NCBI GenBank assembly: GCA_937952445.1
Contig: CALGAA010000053.1
Coordinates: 1 to 6,622 of the forward strand
Direction: 5' to 3'
Length of the DNA stretch: 6,622 bases
From: an uncultured Bacteroidota bacterium
GTDB taxonomy: Bacteria > Bacteroidota > Bacteroidia > Chitinophagales > Saprospiraceae
Both the position numbers and the translations under genes were made by a program. Position 1 is the first letter of the stretch. Every line of letters starts with the position of its first letter. This document shows, piece by piece, positions 1 through 6,560 of this stretch. Below the pieces are notes generated by a model, which saw nothing but the letters and a program-made list of their open reading frames with translations, was not told the origin of the DNA and did not search any database.

Positions 1-1
1 G

Positions 2-220
2 AAGATGGAGCGCCGGATTCAAACCTTTTTTGATATATCGATCATTCCGCTTGCCAGAGCTGGATTTTGCGATGCAGCCCTCGATAAATTGCTGTGGTCC
101 CTCGGTGGGCGCATGAATACCAGTACCCGGTTGAGATGGCCGTACAAGCAGGTGGACGATTCGAACCTCTCTAAAATCAGATTGGCAGGGCGTCAACTTA
201 TCCCGGAATTTTTTAAGTAA
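2..220 (+). CDS. C-terminal fragment of a probable dihydrodipicolinate synthase family (DapA/NanA-type) lyase
   Basis: The frame is open from base 2 to a TAA at 218-220, so this is the 3' end of a gene that begins left of the window. The ATG at 5 is probably internal. Counting from that Met, the visible pattern is F-F-D (8-10), I-I-P-L-A-R (13-18), A-L-D-K (25-28), G-G (34-35), R-W-P-Y (44-47), a helix-like stretch, and the ending L-I-P-E-F-F-K. This resembles the C-terminal helices of DHDPS-family TIM-barrel enzymes, which make or cleave 2-keto acids through a Schiff-base lysine. The catalytic Lys and Tyr would lie outside the window, so neither activity nor substrate can be judged. The family call rests on remembered C-terminal resemblance only. 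The next gene starts 18 bp downstream, suggesting co-transcription. Confidence 0.5.
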   Translation, partial: KMERRIQTFFDISIIPLARAGFCDAALDKLLWSLGGRMNTSTRLRWPYKQVDDSNLSKIRLAGRQLIPEFFK

Positions 221-238
221 GCTAAATATGAAATAAAT

Positions 239-1003
239 ATGGCGAATTCACAGATAAAGTCCCGGTTTGATCAGCATGGCTATGTGTTCTTAAACGGCTT
301 ATTTACCGCGGAGGAAAGCCAAGATATGACCTCCCGGATCGACCATTACATCCGGGAAATCGCTCCATATCTTCCTGAGGACAAAGTGTTTTATGAAGAC
401 AAGAGCGATCCCACTTCCATCAAACAAATGTTTGATATGTCCCATTTTGATTCGTATTTTGAACAATTGCTTTGGAATAGCAAGGTCAATGATATGGCCA
501 AACTCCTGCTCGGCGAAAATGTGGACAGAGGTTTCGTGGAATACTTTAACAAACCACCACGGAAGGCTTCCACCATAGCTGGGAAAGGGCGCCCGACCCC
601 GCCCCACCAGGATTGCTATTATTTTAGGCTCAATCCACCCCAGGCTATTACGTTTTGGATTCCTATGGAAGACGTGGATGAAGAAAATGGATGCCTCCGG
701 TACGTCATGGGCTCTCATAAAAAAGGAATGAGACCCCATGGCAGAACCCAAACGCTCGGGTTTTCGCAAGGGATCGTGGATTACGGCACGCACGATGATC
801 TGGAGAACGAGGTGGCCATGCCTGCAAAGACCGGGGATGCACTGGCACATCACGGTATGACCATCCACCGGGCAGATGAAAACAAAAGCCTCACACGATC
901 TCGAAAGGTACTTGGGTTGGTATATTTTGGGGAATCCGCACAGGAGGATACCGAAGCGAAACGTCAATATCAGGAAAAATTGAAGCAGGAGAGACAAAAA
1001 TGA
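239..1003 (+). CDS. Phytanoyl-CoA dioxygenase (PhyH) family Fe(II)/2-oxoglutarate-dependent oxygenase
   Basis: This 254-residue protein has the usual length and layout of bacterial PhyH-family enzymes, cytoplasmic oxygenases that hydroxylate small molecules using Fe(II), O2 and 2-oxoglutarate. The N-terminus has the typical F-x-x-x-G-Y-V-F-L-N-G-L-F-T-x-E-E pattern (residues 10-26). The metal ligands are visible as H123-x-D125 in P-P-H-Q-D-C-Y-Y-F and distal H210 in H-H-G-M-T-I-H-R-A-D-E-N-K-S. Arg220 or Arg222 is placed to bind the 2-oxoglutarate carboxylate. The segment F-W-I-P-M-E-D-V-D-E-E-N-G-C-L-R-Y-V-M-G-S-H (139-160) is a classic family core. No signal peptide is seen, and the tail is Lys/Gln-rich. 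The ATG at 239 has no Shine-Dalgarno; its leader is A/T-rich and contains a Met-Lys-stop triplet set at 228-236. The substrate is not predictable, since relatives act on lipids, betaines, phosphonates and secondary metabolites. Confidence 0.93.
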   Translation: MANSQIKSRFDQHGYVFLNGLFTAEESQDMTSRIDHYIREIAPYLPEDKVFYEDKSDPTSIKQMFDMSHFDSYFEQLLWNSKVNDMAKLLLGENVDRGFVEYFNKPPRKASTIAGKGRPTPPHQDCYYFRLNPPQAITFWIPMEDVDEENGCLRYVMGSHKKGMRPHGRTQTLGFSQGIVDYGTHDDLENEVAMPAKTGDALAHHGMTIHRADENKSLTRSRKVLGLVYFGESAQEDTEAKRQYQEKLKQERQK

Positions 1004-1067
1004 TAACATCCGCAGTCAACTATATGAGAATGATTATTTTATGATGAAATACCTTTCCGCCCAATGA
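1000..1067 (+). other. Chain of two tiny ORFs joined by ATGA overlaps between the dioxygenase and the first secreted protein
   Basis: The TGA ending the dioxygenase (1001-1003) overlaps an ATG at 1000 that opens a 14-codon frame (MITSAVNYMRMIIL, stop 1042-1044). That stop overlaps an ATG at 1041 opening an 8-codon frame (MMKYLSAQ, stop 1065-1067), and this stop overlaps the start codon at 1064 of the next gene. All three junctions have the form ATGA. Each shifts the frame by -1, so after three the ribosome returns to the original frame. This could carry ribosomes over the 60-bp gap by termination and re-initiation, or be coincidence in A/T-rich DNA. No peptide function is claimed. Confidence 0.3.
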
Positions 1068-2584
1068 TACATGCAAATGCATTGATTGTCTCGTTGATTT
1101 TGATCATTAGCCTGGATGGAATTGCGCAAGAAATTCTTGATCCTGGAGTTTCGACAGACGTGATGGAGGTTGGTAGCTCAAAGCAATTGTTTATCGATGA
1201 TGCGTTGATCGAATTTTACAGAAATGTTGAATTTACGATGCATACGCCCTATTCGACAGGCGAGGTATTGGTGAAAGCGGATGAAGCGTATGAGGAGGGT
1301 GGATTCACCTATCTATATTCCAGCATTCTCAGGGATCCGCTGGATAGTAAGATCAAACTGTGGTACGATTATTATAGACCGAATAGTGAAGAGGATCCCT
1401 ACGATCATGACCGGCACGTGGCGTACGCAGAATCACATGATGGAATCCATTTTACTAAGCCCCTCATCGGATTGCATAAGTTGAAAGGCTCCAGGGAAAA
1501 CAATGTTGTTATCCCGGGGGTCATTGGAGGCAGCTCGGTATGGTTGGATCCTCATGCCCCACACGGCGATCGATTCAAAACCCAGGCTAAGGTTTACCCC
1601 TCCGGTAAATTTTATATGCATAGTTCCCCCGATGGGATCAATTGGCGGATGTTCGCGGATATTGACCCCAAAGGAGATCACGATACCCAGACGATTATCT
1701 TTTGGGATCAAAACCAGAATTCGTATCTGTTCTATAGTCGCCATTTTTTAGAGCGCGATGGTATACGGGAAAGGGGAGTCCGCAGGGCGGTCATTGATCA
1801 TAAATTCTCGGACATCAAAAATACCGGATTGGTGATCTGGCCGGATTTTACGGATAAGAGCAAATATTCGGATGTGATGGAAAGCGGCAATACGGTCGAT
1901 TATTATGGCGCGACCGTTTTTCCATATGAAAATGTATATATCTTATTGGCCCAGGCCTTCTGGCATTGGATTCCGGAAACAGAATTTCAGGGAACAGGCG
2001 AGCCCGGTATGCGGGATGTTCGGCTGGCGGTCAGTCGCGATAGCCGGGAATTCCAACGGGTAGGTGGGCGCAAAGCTTTTATGACCCCGGGGCCTCTGGG
2101 AAGGTTTGATTCCAGACAAATTTGGGTTTTGCCACAACCAGTTGTAATGGATGATGAAATATGGCTATACTACTGCGGAGTGAATTGGGATCGCGCCGGA
2201 CGGACAGACCCACTGGCTCCGGGTGGCAAAAAAGCAGCTGCGATAAGCCGTGCAATATTGCGATTGGACGGTTTTGTTTCGCTGGACGCCAGTTATAGTG
2301 AGCAAGGAGAGATAATTACCCGACCGATGATGTTTTCTGGAGAAGATTTGGAAATAAATGCCAATACAGGTGCAGGCGGGAGTATCCGGGTGGAGATTTT
2401 GGATATCCACGGCCAGGTAATTCCCGGATTTACAAAAGAAGAATGCGGGTGGATTGTCGGAAATTCTGTACGACACAAGGTAAACTGGTCGGGTAGTAAA
2501 TCACTGGCGAGCCTTGCCGGTCAAACGATTAGATTGCGGTTTGTAATGAGGGATTGTGAATTGTATGCGTTTCAATTCAAATGA
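1064..2584 (+). CDS. Secreted beta-propeller glycosidase-like protein with C-terminal beta domain (paralogue 1)
   Basis: The protein has 506 residues. A hydrophobic stretch at residues 6-20 followed by G-I-A-Q looks like a signal peptide cleaved near A21. Its n-region is unusual in lacking Lys or Arg. No lipobox Cys is seen, so a periplasmic or secreted protein is likely. The mature part begins with Q-L-F-I-D-D-A-L-I-E (41-50), then I-L-R-D-P (88-92), A-Y-A-E-S-H-D-G-I-H-F-T-K-P (120-133), G-S-R-E-N-N-V-V (142-149), S-S-P-D-G-I-N-W (187-194) and D-T-Q-T-I-I-F-W (207-214). Repeated S-x-D-G-I-x-W blade motifs suggest a five-bladed propeller of the GH32/GH43/GH68 type. R-L-D-G-F (400-404) opens a C-terminal beta domain of about 105 residues. 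The canonical GH32 motif W-M-N-D-P-N-G is absent, so activity is inferred only. ATG 1064 is the only ATG after the in-frame stop at 1031. A paralogue lies at 5060-6514. Confidence 0.8.
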   Translation: MIHANALIVSLILIISLDGIAQEILDPGVSTDVMEVGSSKQLFIDDALIEFYRNVEFTMHTPYSTGEVLVKADEAYEEGGFTYLYSSILRDPLDSKIKLWYDYYRPNSEEDPYDHDRHVAYAESHDGIHFTKPLIGLHKLKGSRENNVVIPGVIGGSSVWLDPHAPHGDRFKTQAKVYPSGKFYMHSSPDGINWRMFADIDPKGDHDTQTIIFWDQNQNSYLFYSRHFLERDGIRERGVRRAVIDHKFSDIKNTGLVIWPDFTDKSKYSDVMESGNTVDYYGATVFPYENVYILLAQAFWHWIPETEFQGTGEPGMRDVRLAVSRDSREFQRVGGRKAFMTPGPLGRFDSRQIWVLPQPVVMDDEIWLYYCGVNWDRAGRTDPLAPGGKKAAAISRAILRLDGFVSLDASYSEQGEIITRPMMFSGEDLEINANTGAGGSIRVEILDIHGQVIPGFTKEECGWIVGNSVRHKVNWSGSKSLASLAGQTIRLRFVMRDCELYAFQFK

Positions 2585-2606
2585 TCTTGGGCCGAAAACA
2601 AGATCA
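2582..2606 (+). repeat. 8-bp inverted repeat with 9-nt loop covering the stop codon of paralogue 1
   Basis: TGATCTTG (2582-2589) and CAAGATCA (2599-2606) are perfect reverse complements around a 9-base loop. The left arm contains the TGA stop. No run of T follows, so it does not look like an intrinsic terminator. It could be an RNA stem that protects or defines an mRNA end, or chance. Confidence 0.35.
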
Positions 2607-2613
2607 CGTTGAA

Positions 2614-2626
2614 CCATAATTTATGG
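2614..2626. repeat. 13-bp palindrome CCATAA-T-TTATGG in the intergenic gap
   Basis: CCATAA (2614-2619) and TTATGG (2621-2626) are exact reverse complements around one T. It lies in the 123-bp gap before the amidohydrolase, the longest gap in the window, so a protein-binding dyad near an internal promoter is possible. No convincing -33/-7 Bacteroidota promoter was found beside it. Confidence 0.2.
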
Positions 2627-2718
2627 AATCAAAAAAGAAAGGTTTACCGATGTTAACACAGGCGGATTTTATAAAACAGCCAGATCAGTGCGGGAAGTTG
2701 ATGGAATATGAAATATAA
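2623..2718 (+). CDS. Possible 31-residue leader ORF overlapping the amidohydrolase start
   Basis: ATG at 2623 opens a 31-codon frame, with a second in-frame ATG at 2650, ending in TAA 2716-2718. This overlaps the amidohydrolase start (2708) by 11 bases in another frame. The peptide begins MESKKKGLPM and ends CGKLMEYEI, with a basic N-terminus and no membrane segment. Upstream in the same frame, a 12-codon ORF (2581-2619, ATG overlapping the TGA of paralogue 1) stops only 3 bases before 2623, so the whole gap is nearly open in one frame. It could be a translated leader coupling the genes, the remnant of a lost gene, or chance. I do not recognise the sequence and cannot assign a function. Confidence 0.2.
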   Translation: MESKKKGLPMLTQADFIKQPDQCGKLMEYEI

Positions 2719-3811
2719 TGAAAAACTACATCCGGGCGATCGATCGCTGATTAACCGAAACCTCCGGTATTTTGTACCTGAGCAGGTATTTGATGTACAC
2801 GCTCATCTTTACAGTACAGCGCATTATCCGAAGGGCACTTTACCCTGGCTTGAAAAAGTCTCCGCGCTTGGTTTGAAGCAGTACGAATCAGCTATGCAAA
2901 TGACGCTGGGACGTGAAGGTATTCCAGGATTGTTTTTCGGTCTTCCTCATCGTCACGGTGACAGGGATAAAATTAACGATTGGCTGGCGGAGGAAGTGAA
3001 GAATGGAGGCGACTCTGTGAATTACGCTTTGAAACTGGTGAGCCCAACCGATGACCCCCGCCTGGTGGCAAACGATTTACAAGCCCGAAAATTCATCGGG
3101 ATAAAGGTGTATCATGTGTATGCTGAACGCCAGGATACGATGAACGCTTCCATACCGGAATATGCTCCGGACTGGATGTGGGAAATACTCGATCAATTTC
3201 ATGGGGTGCTGATGCTTCACATTGTGCGGGAGGGGGGGATTGCGGATGATGAGAATATCCGTGAACTGAGGCGGCTGTGCAAAATGTATCCAAGGGTTAG
3301 AGTTATCCTGGCCCATATTGCCCGGAGTTTTAATTACCGGACCGCTTACCGCGGATTGTCCCAAATTTCTGATCTGGACAATGTGGTGGTGGATACCTCG
3401 GCGATTTGTGAATCAGAAACCTTCGAGGAGGCGATAAAAACAGTGGGACCTGCCCGGATTTTATGGGGTTCCGATTTTCCGGTGAGCGAATTACGGGGAC
3501 GGTGCATTACCACGGGGGATCATTTTTTCTGGTTACATCCGGAAGTTCTTCTTGACGATTTGGCCGGGAAAGTGGAAAACACGATGACCCTCGTAGGAAT
3601 AGAATCCTTACTTGCCTTGAAAGAAGCGTGTGAAAATCAAGGTTTGAGAAAAAGTGAAGTGGCGGATATATTTTATCATAACGCCGTTCGGTGGTTGACT
3701 CCGGATGATACCTCCAGTAATCGGCTGCCGCAAGGACCAGGACCGAAAATGTGGCGGGAAGGTCATCCCAGGAGGTACAGCGCTGTTGTCAAAACACGCG
3801 GAAATGTTTGA
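2708..3811 (+). CDS. Amidohydrolase-2 family metal-dependent hydrolase or decarboxylase
   Basis: The 367-residue protein has the TIM-barrel layout of the amidohydrolase_2 group, which includes lactonases, decarboxylases and amide hydrolases acting on small acids. Metal-site motifs are visible in order: F-D-V-H31-A-H33 at the end of strand 1, G-I-K-V-Y (131-135), L-M-L-H171-I-V-R, V-I-L-A-H203-I-A-R, and I-L-W-G-S-D256-F-P. The set is complete, so the enzyme looks active. No signal peptide is seen, so it is cytoplasmic. The ATG at 2708 is the earliest possible start, because an in-frame TGA lies at 2699-2701. The family normally ends soon after the helix seen here as F-Y-H-N-A-V-R-W-L (322-330). 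The further 37 residues are atypical and overlap the next gene in another frame, where K-M-W-R-E-G (347-352) resembles an aminotransferase N-terminus. The exact reaction is not predictable. Confidence 0.88.
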   Translation: MKYNEKLHPGDRSLINRNLRYFVPEQVFDVHAHLYSTAHYPKGTLPWLEKVSALGLKQYESAMQMTLGREGIPGLFFGLPHRHGDRDKINDWLAEEVKNGGDSVNYALKLVSPTDDPRLVANDLQARKFIGIKVYHVYAERQDTMNASIPEYAPDWMWEILDQFHGVLMLHIVREGGIADDENIRELRRLCKMYPRVRVILAHIARSFNYRTAYRGLSQISDLDNVVVDTSAICESETFEEAIKTVGPARILWGSDFPVSELRGRCITTGDHFFWLHPEVLLDDLAGKVENTMTLVGIESLLALKEACENQGLRKSEVADIFYHNAVRWLTPDDTSSNRLPQGPGPKMWREGHPRRYSAVVKTRGNV

Positions 3812-5045
3812 TCAAACCTCCTGGCCGGCTTATTATTCCAAAAGTCAGGGTTGCGAGGTGTGGGATATGGACGGGAAACGATACATCGATTTCGTGGGAG
3901 GAGTGGGATCGGTTTTGCTGGGATATGCTGACCCCGATGTGAACGCTGCGATCCAACGGCGGATTACGGCAGGCAGTTACAGTACCCTCGTCAATCCCGA
4001 TGAGATTATCCTGGCCCAGAAACTACTTGATTTGCATCCCTGGGCCCGGGAAGGTAAGGTTCGGTTTGCCCGGACCGGGGGAGAAGCAATGGCAGTGGCA
4101 ATACGTTGTGCAAGAGCTTATTCCGGAAAAAGTGGGGTAGCTTTTTGCGGGTATCATGGTTGGCACGATTGGTATTTGGCTGCAAATCTGAATGAAAGTT
4201 CAGCGCTGGACGGTCACCTGATCCCGGGATTGGATCCGGTGGGGGTACCGCGTGAATTGCAGGGCACTTCGGTTCCTTTTTTATACAACGATGTACCCTC
4301 TTTTGACCGGGCCATCGACCAACTGGGGTCGAATCTGGCTGTAGTCGTTATGGAGCCCATGCGCTCCCACCAACCCGATCCCCGGTTTATTGATTACATC
4401 GTAAATACTTGCCGTGAAAAAAATGTTGTCCTCATTGTCGATGAAATCACAAGTGGCTTGAGATATGGGTATCCGGGGGCTCATAGCCGGATCAACCTTT
4501 GGCCGGATATTGTGGTGTACGCAAAAGCGATGAGCAATGGATTTCCATTTGGAGCGATCGTAGGAAAGAAATCAGTGATGGAGGCATCGGAAAAAAGCTT
4601 TATTTCTTCCAGCTACTGGACCGATGGAGTTGGAACTTCCGCAGCATTGGCTGTGCTTGAAAAGGCGGAACGATTTAATTTACACGAGCGGGTATGGAAA
4701 AAAGGCCAGTTTTTTCAAAAGCGACTTCAGAAAATAGCTGCCCTTTACGATCATTGCAGCGTGGAAATTGGCGGAATGCCGGTGACGCCATCCCTCACTT
4801 TTTATCCCGAGGAATACAGACCAAAACTAAAAGGTCTGTACATCCGGAAAATGGTGGAGAAAGGGTTTCTGGCTTCCACTTTTTTCTATTTGATGGATGC
4901 GCACACAGAAGACCATATGGACGCATTTCTGATAGCTTTCGATGAGGTATTAAAGGAACTCAATGTGCTGGTGGCGGATCGCAGCATCGAAAAAATGCAA
5001 AACGATGAAAGCGGGAATAAAGAAGGATTCGGACGATTGACGTAA
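3705..5045 (+). CDS. Class-III PLP-dependent aminotransferase, glutamate-1-semialdehyde aminomutase-like
   Basis: This enzyme should move an amino group on a keto or semialdehyde substrate using pyridoxal phosphate in the cytoplasm. From the ATG at 3705 (446 residues), V-I-P-G-G-T (20-25), W-P-A-Y-Y-S-K-S-Q-G-C-E-V-W-D-M-D-G (40-57) and Y-I-D-F open the fold. T-G-G-E-A-M-A (124-130) and G-Y-H-G-W-H-D-W-Y (149-157) line the PLP pocket. E-P-M-R-S-H-Q-P (217-224) and I-V-D246-E-I-T-S-G-L-R carry the ring-N aspartate. A-K274-A-M-S-N-G-F-P-F-G-A carries the Schiff-base lysine. The gene overlaps the amidohydrolase by 107 bases. Its first ~18 residues look unlike the family, while VIPGGT is conserved. 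The next ATG (3804) would delete that motif, so the true start is uncertain, or the gene was once joined to the preceding one. GSA mutase itself is a less likely role, since the context is not tetrapyrrole synthesis. Confidence 0.9.
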   Translation: MIPPVIGCRKDQDRKCGGKVIPGGTALLSKHAEMFDQTSWPAYYSKSQGCEVWDMDGKRYIDFVGGVGSVLLGYADPDVNAAIQRRITAGSYSTLVNPDEIILAQKLLDLHPWAREGKVRFARTGGEAMAVAIRCARAYSGKSGVAFCGYHGWHDWYLAANLNESSALDGHLIPGLDPVGVPRELQGTSVPFLYNDVPSFDRAIDQLGSNLAVVVMEPMRSHQPDPRFIDYIVNTCREKNVVLIVDEITSGLRYGYPGAHSRINLWPDIVVYAKAMSNGFPFGAIVGKKSVMEASEKSFISSSYWTDGVGTSAALAVLEKAERFNLHERVWKKGQFFQKRLQKIAALYDHCSVEIGGMPVTPSLTFYPEEYRPKLKGLYIRKMVEKGFLASTFFYLMDAHTEDHMDAFLIAFDEVLKELNVLVADRSIEKMQNDESGNKEGFGRLT

Positions 5046-5059
5046 ATAAAAATTAAAAT

Positions 5060-6514
5060 ATGAAAAGGATTTCGATGGGGCTGATAGGTATGTTTTTGGC
5101 GTTGCTCCTTCCCCAGTGGGGCATGACTCAGCTTCAGATTGGAACAGAGCGACAACTGTTTTTGGATGCTTACATCATTGGTGATTTGGAAGGTGTGGAA
5201 CAACGGCTTCACCACCCGGTCAATGAAGGCCCCGTTCTATATTTTGACAAACCCTGGGAGGGAAATTTTAGCGCATACTGCACAATTCTCAAGGATGGTC
5301 CCATTTACAAAGCATACTACCGTGGGGTCCGTGAAGCGGGCCGGGATGGCAATGAATCCGAAACGACCTGTATTGCCCTGTCTACGGACGGAATCCATTG
5401 GACCAAACCCGAACTTGGGCTTTTTGAGGTGGAAGGTTCCAGGCAAAACAACGTCGTTCTGGCTCATGCTGCCCCGGTGACTCATAATTTTAGTCCTTTC
5501 ATCGACCAAAATCCGAATGCAAAGCCAGATCAAAAATACAAAGCCCTGGGCGGAACGAAAGAAAGCGGATTGATCGCGTACGCATCACCGGATGGGATAT
5601 ATTGGACCAGAATGCAGGAGGAACCGGTATTTACAAAAGGGGTGTTCGATTCACAAAACGTGGTGTTTTGGTCGGAAAGTGAAAAGCAGTACGTATGTTA
5701 TTTTCGGACCTGGTCCGATGGCGGATTTTCAGAATACAAAGGATTCCGGTCGGTCAGCCGGACCACCTCGCGGGATTTTATCCACTGGACCGATCCAGTG
5801 AAAATGGAATTTGGGGACACTCCACTGGAACATTTGTATACGCAACAAACGAGCCCGTATTTTCGCGCCCCACAGATTTACGTGGCTATTGGAGCGCGTT
5901 TTATGCCCAACCGCCAGGTGTTGACAGACCAGCAGGCCGAGGCACTCAATGTAAATCCCAAGTATTTCAAGGATTGTTCGGACGCTATTATCATGACCTC
6001 CCGGGGTGGCAATCAGTACGATCGGACTTTTATGGAGTCGTATATTCATCCGGGTATCGGGCTCCAGAACTGGGTGTCAAGATCCAATTATCCGGCCCTG
6101 AACGTCGTGCAGACCGGGGAACATGAAATGTCGGTGTATGTCAATGAAAACTATGCCCAGCCCACCGCTCACCTCAAAAGATATTCCATGCGACTGGATG
6201 GTTTTGCATCGATCGAAGCGGGGTATGATGGAGGAAGCATCACTACCCATCCTTTTGTATTTGAAGGAAAAGAACTGGAAATCAATTATTCCACCTCCGC
6301 TGCCGGGAGTGTCCTGGTCGAAATCCTGGATGAGAATGGTCGCCCTATACCTGGTTATAGTAGCGATGATTGCCAGGAGATAATCGGCAATGAAATCAGC
6401 CGGTTAGTGGAATGGAAGGACAGTTCGGATGTCAGTGAATTGCAGGGGAAAGTGGTGCGGTTGAAGTTTATTCTCAAGGATTGCAATCTTTATTCTTTTA
6501 AGTTTAATGAATAG
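5060..6514 (+). CDS. Secreted beta-propeller glycosidase-like protein with C-terminal beta domain (paralogue 2)
   Basis: The 484-residue protein has a clear signal peptide: K2-R3, a hydrophobic core at about 7-20, and probable cleavage near residues 21-24. There is no lipobox. It is paralogous to the product of 1064-2584, with matching landmarks: Q-L-F-L-D (32-36), I-L-K-D-G (76-80), S-T-D-G-I-H-W-T-K-P (108-117), G-S-R-Q-N-N-V-V (126-133), S-P-D-G-I-Y-W (176-182), D-S-Q-N-V-V-F-W (197-204) and R-L-D-G-F (378-382). The C-terminal domain is the most alike (V-E-I-L-D, I-P-G-Y, V-R-L-K-F, D-C-N-L-Y-S-F-K-F). The aspartates shared with paralogue 1 (D36, D79, D197) are candidate functional residues. 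The central region around 255-330 differs clearly from paralogue 1, so substrates may differ. It starts 14 bp after the aminotransferase in an A/T-rich leader without a Shine-Dalgarno, as in Bacteroidota. Enzyme activity is inferred from fold resemblance only; a binding role is possible. Confidence 0.82.
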   Translation: MKRISMGLIGMFLALLLPQWGMTQLQIGTERQLFLDAYIIGDLEGVEQRLHHPVNEGPVLYFDKPWEGNFSAYCTILKDGPIYKAYYRGVREAGRDGNESETTCIALSTDGIHWTKPELGLFEVEGSRQNNVVLAHAAPVTHNFSPFIDQNPNAKPDQKYKALGGTKESGLIAYASPDGIYWTRMQEEPVFTKGVFDSQNVVFWSESEKQYVCYFRTWSDGGFSEYKGFRSVSRTTSRDFIHWTDPVKMEFGDTPLEHLYTQQTSPYFRAPQIYVAIGARFMPNRQVLTDQQAEALNVNPKYFKDCSDAIIMTSRGGNQYDRTFMESYIHPGIGLQNWVSRSNYPALNVVQTGEHEMSVYVNENYAQPTAHLKRYSMRLDGFASIEAGYDGGSITTHPFVFEGKELEINYSTSAAGSVLVEILDENGRPIPGYSSDDCQEIIGNEISRLVEWKDSSDVSELQGKVVRLKFILKDCNLYSFKFNE

Positions 6515-6522
6515 ACTGGAGG

Positions 6523-6537
6523 ATCGCAATATGCGAT
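6523..6537 (+). repeat. 6-bp inverted repeat ATCGCA-ATA-TGCGAT after paralogue 2
   Basis: Perfect 6-bp arms around a 3-base loop begin 9 bases after the TAG stop. No T-run follows (GAGAAAAGGG comes next), so this is not a standard intrinsic terminator. A weak second dyad, GGGT (6545-6548) with ACCC (6555-6558), lies just beyond. The pair may fold in the mRNA between two genes, or be chance. Confidence 0.25.
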
Positions 6538-6560
6538 GAGAAAAGGGTCAATGAACCCGT

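Noticed and set aside
299..1009. 236-codon open frame on the minus strand opposite the dioxygenase
   Set aside because: The plus-strand frame carries complete PhyH motifs. The antisense translation is rich in Cys, Phe, His and Ile and has no recognisable domain, so it is a shadow frame.
1281..1484. Other-frame ORFs inside the long genes (for example 1281-1484, 4694-4945, 5695-6126)
   Set aside because: They lie wholly within genes with clear family motifs and show no motif of their own.
1064..2584. Assigning the secreted proteins to GH32 outright, based on R-D-P at residues 90-92 of paralogue 1
   Set aside because: Paralogue 2 has K-D-G at this place, and the W-M-N-D-P-N-G motif is missing in both, so the match is not diagnostic.
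2582..2606. Intrinsic terminator after paralogue 1
   Set aside because: The stem is AT-containing with a 9-base loop and is not followed by a T-run; genes continue on the same strand.
3741..3765. Programmed -1 frameshift at GAAAATG joining amidohydrolase and aminotransferase
   Set aside because: The frame relation needs a +1 (or -2) shift, and no convincing slippery heptamer or strong downstream stem is seen.
3770..3788. AGGAGGT (3770-3776) as a Shine-Dalgarno for a TTG start at 3786 of the aminotransferase
   Set aside because: The bases encode the conserved P-G-G-T of the aminotransferase, other genes here show no Shine-Dalgarno, and a start at 3786 would remove the V-I-P-G-G-T motif.
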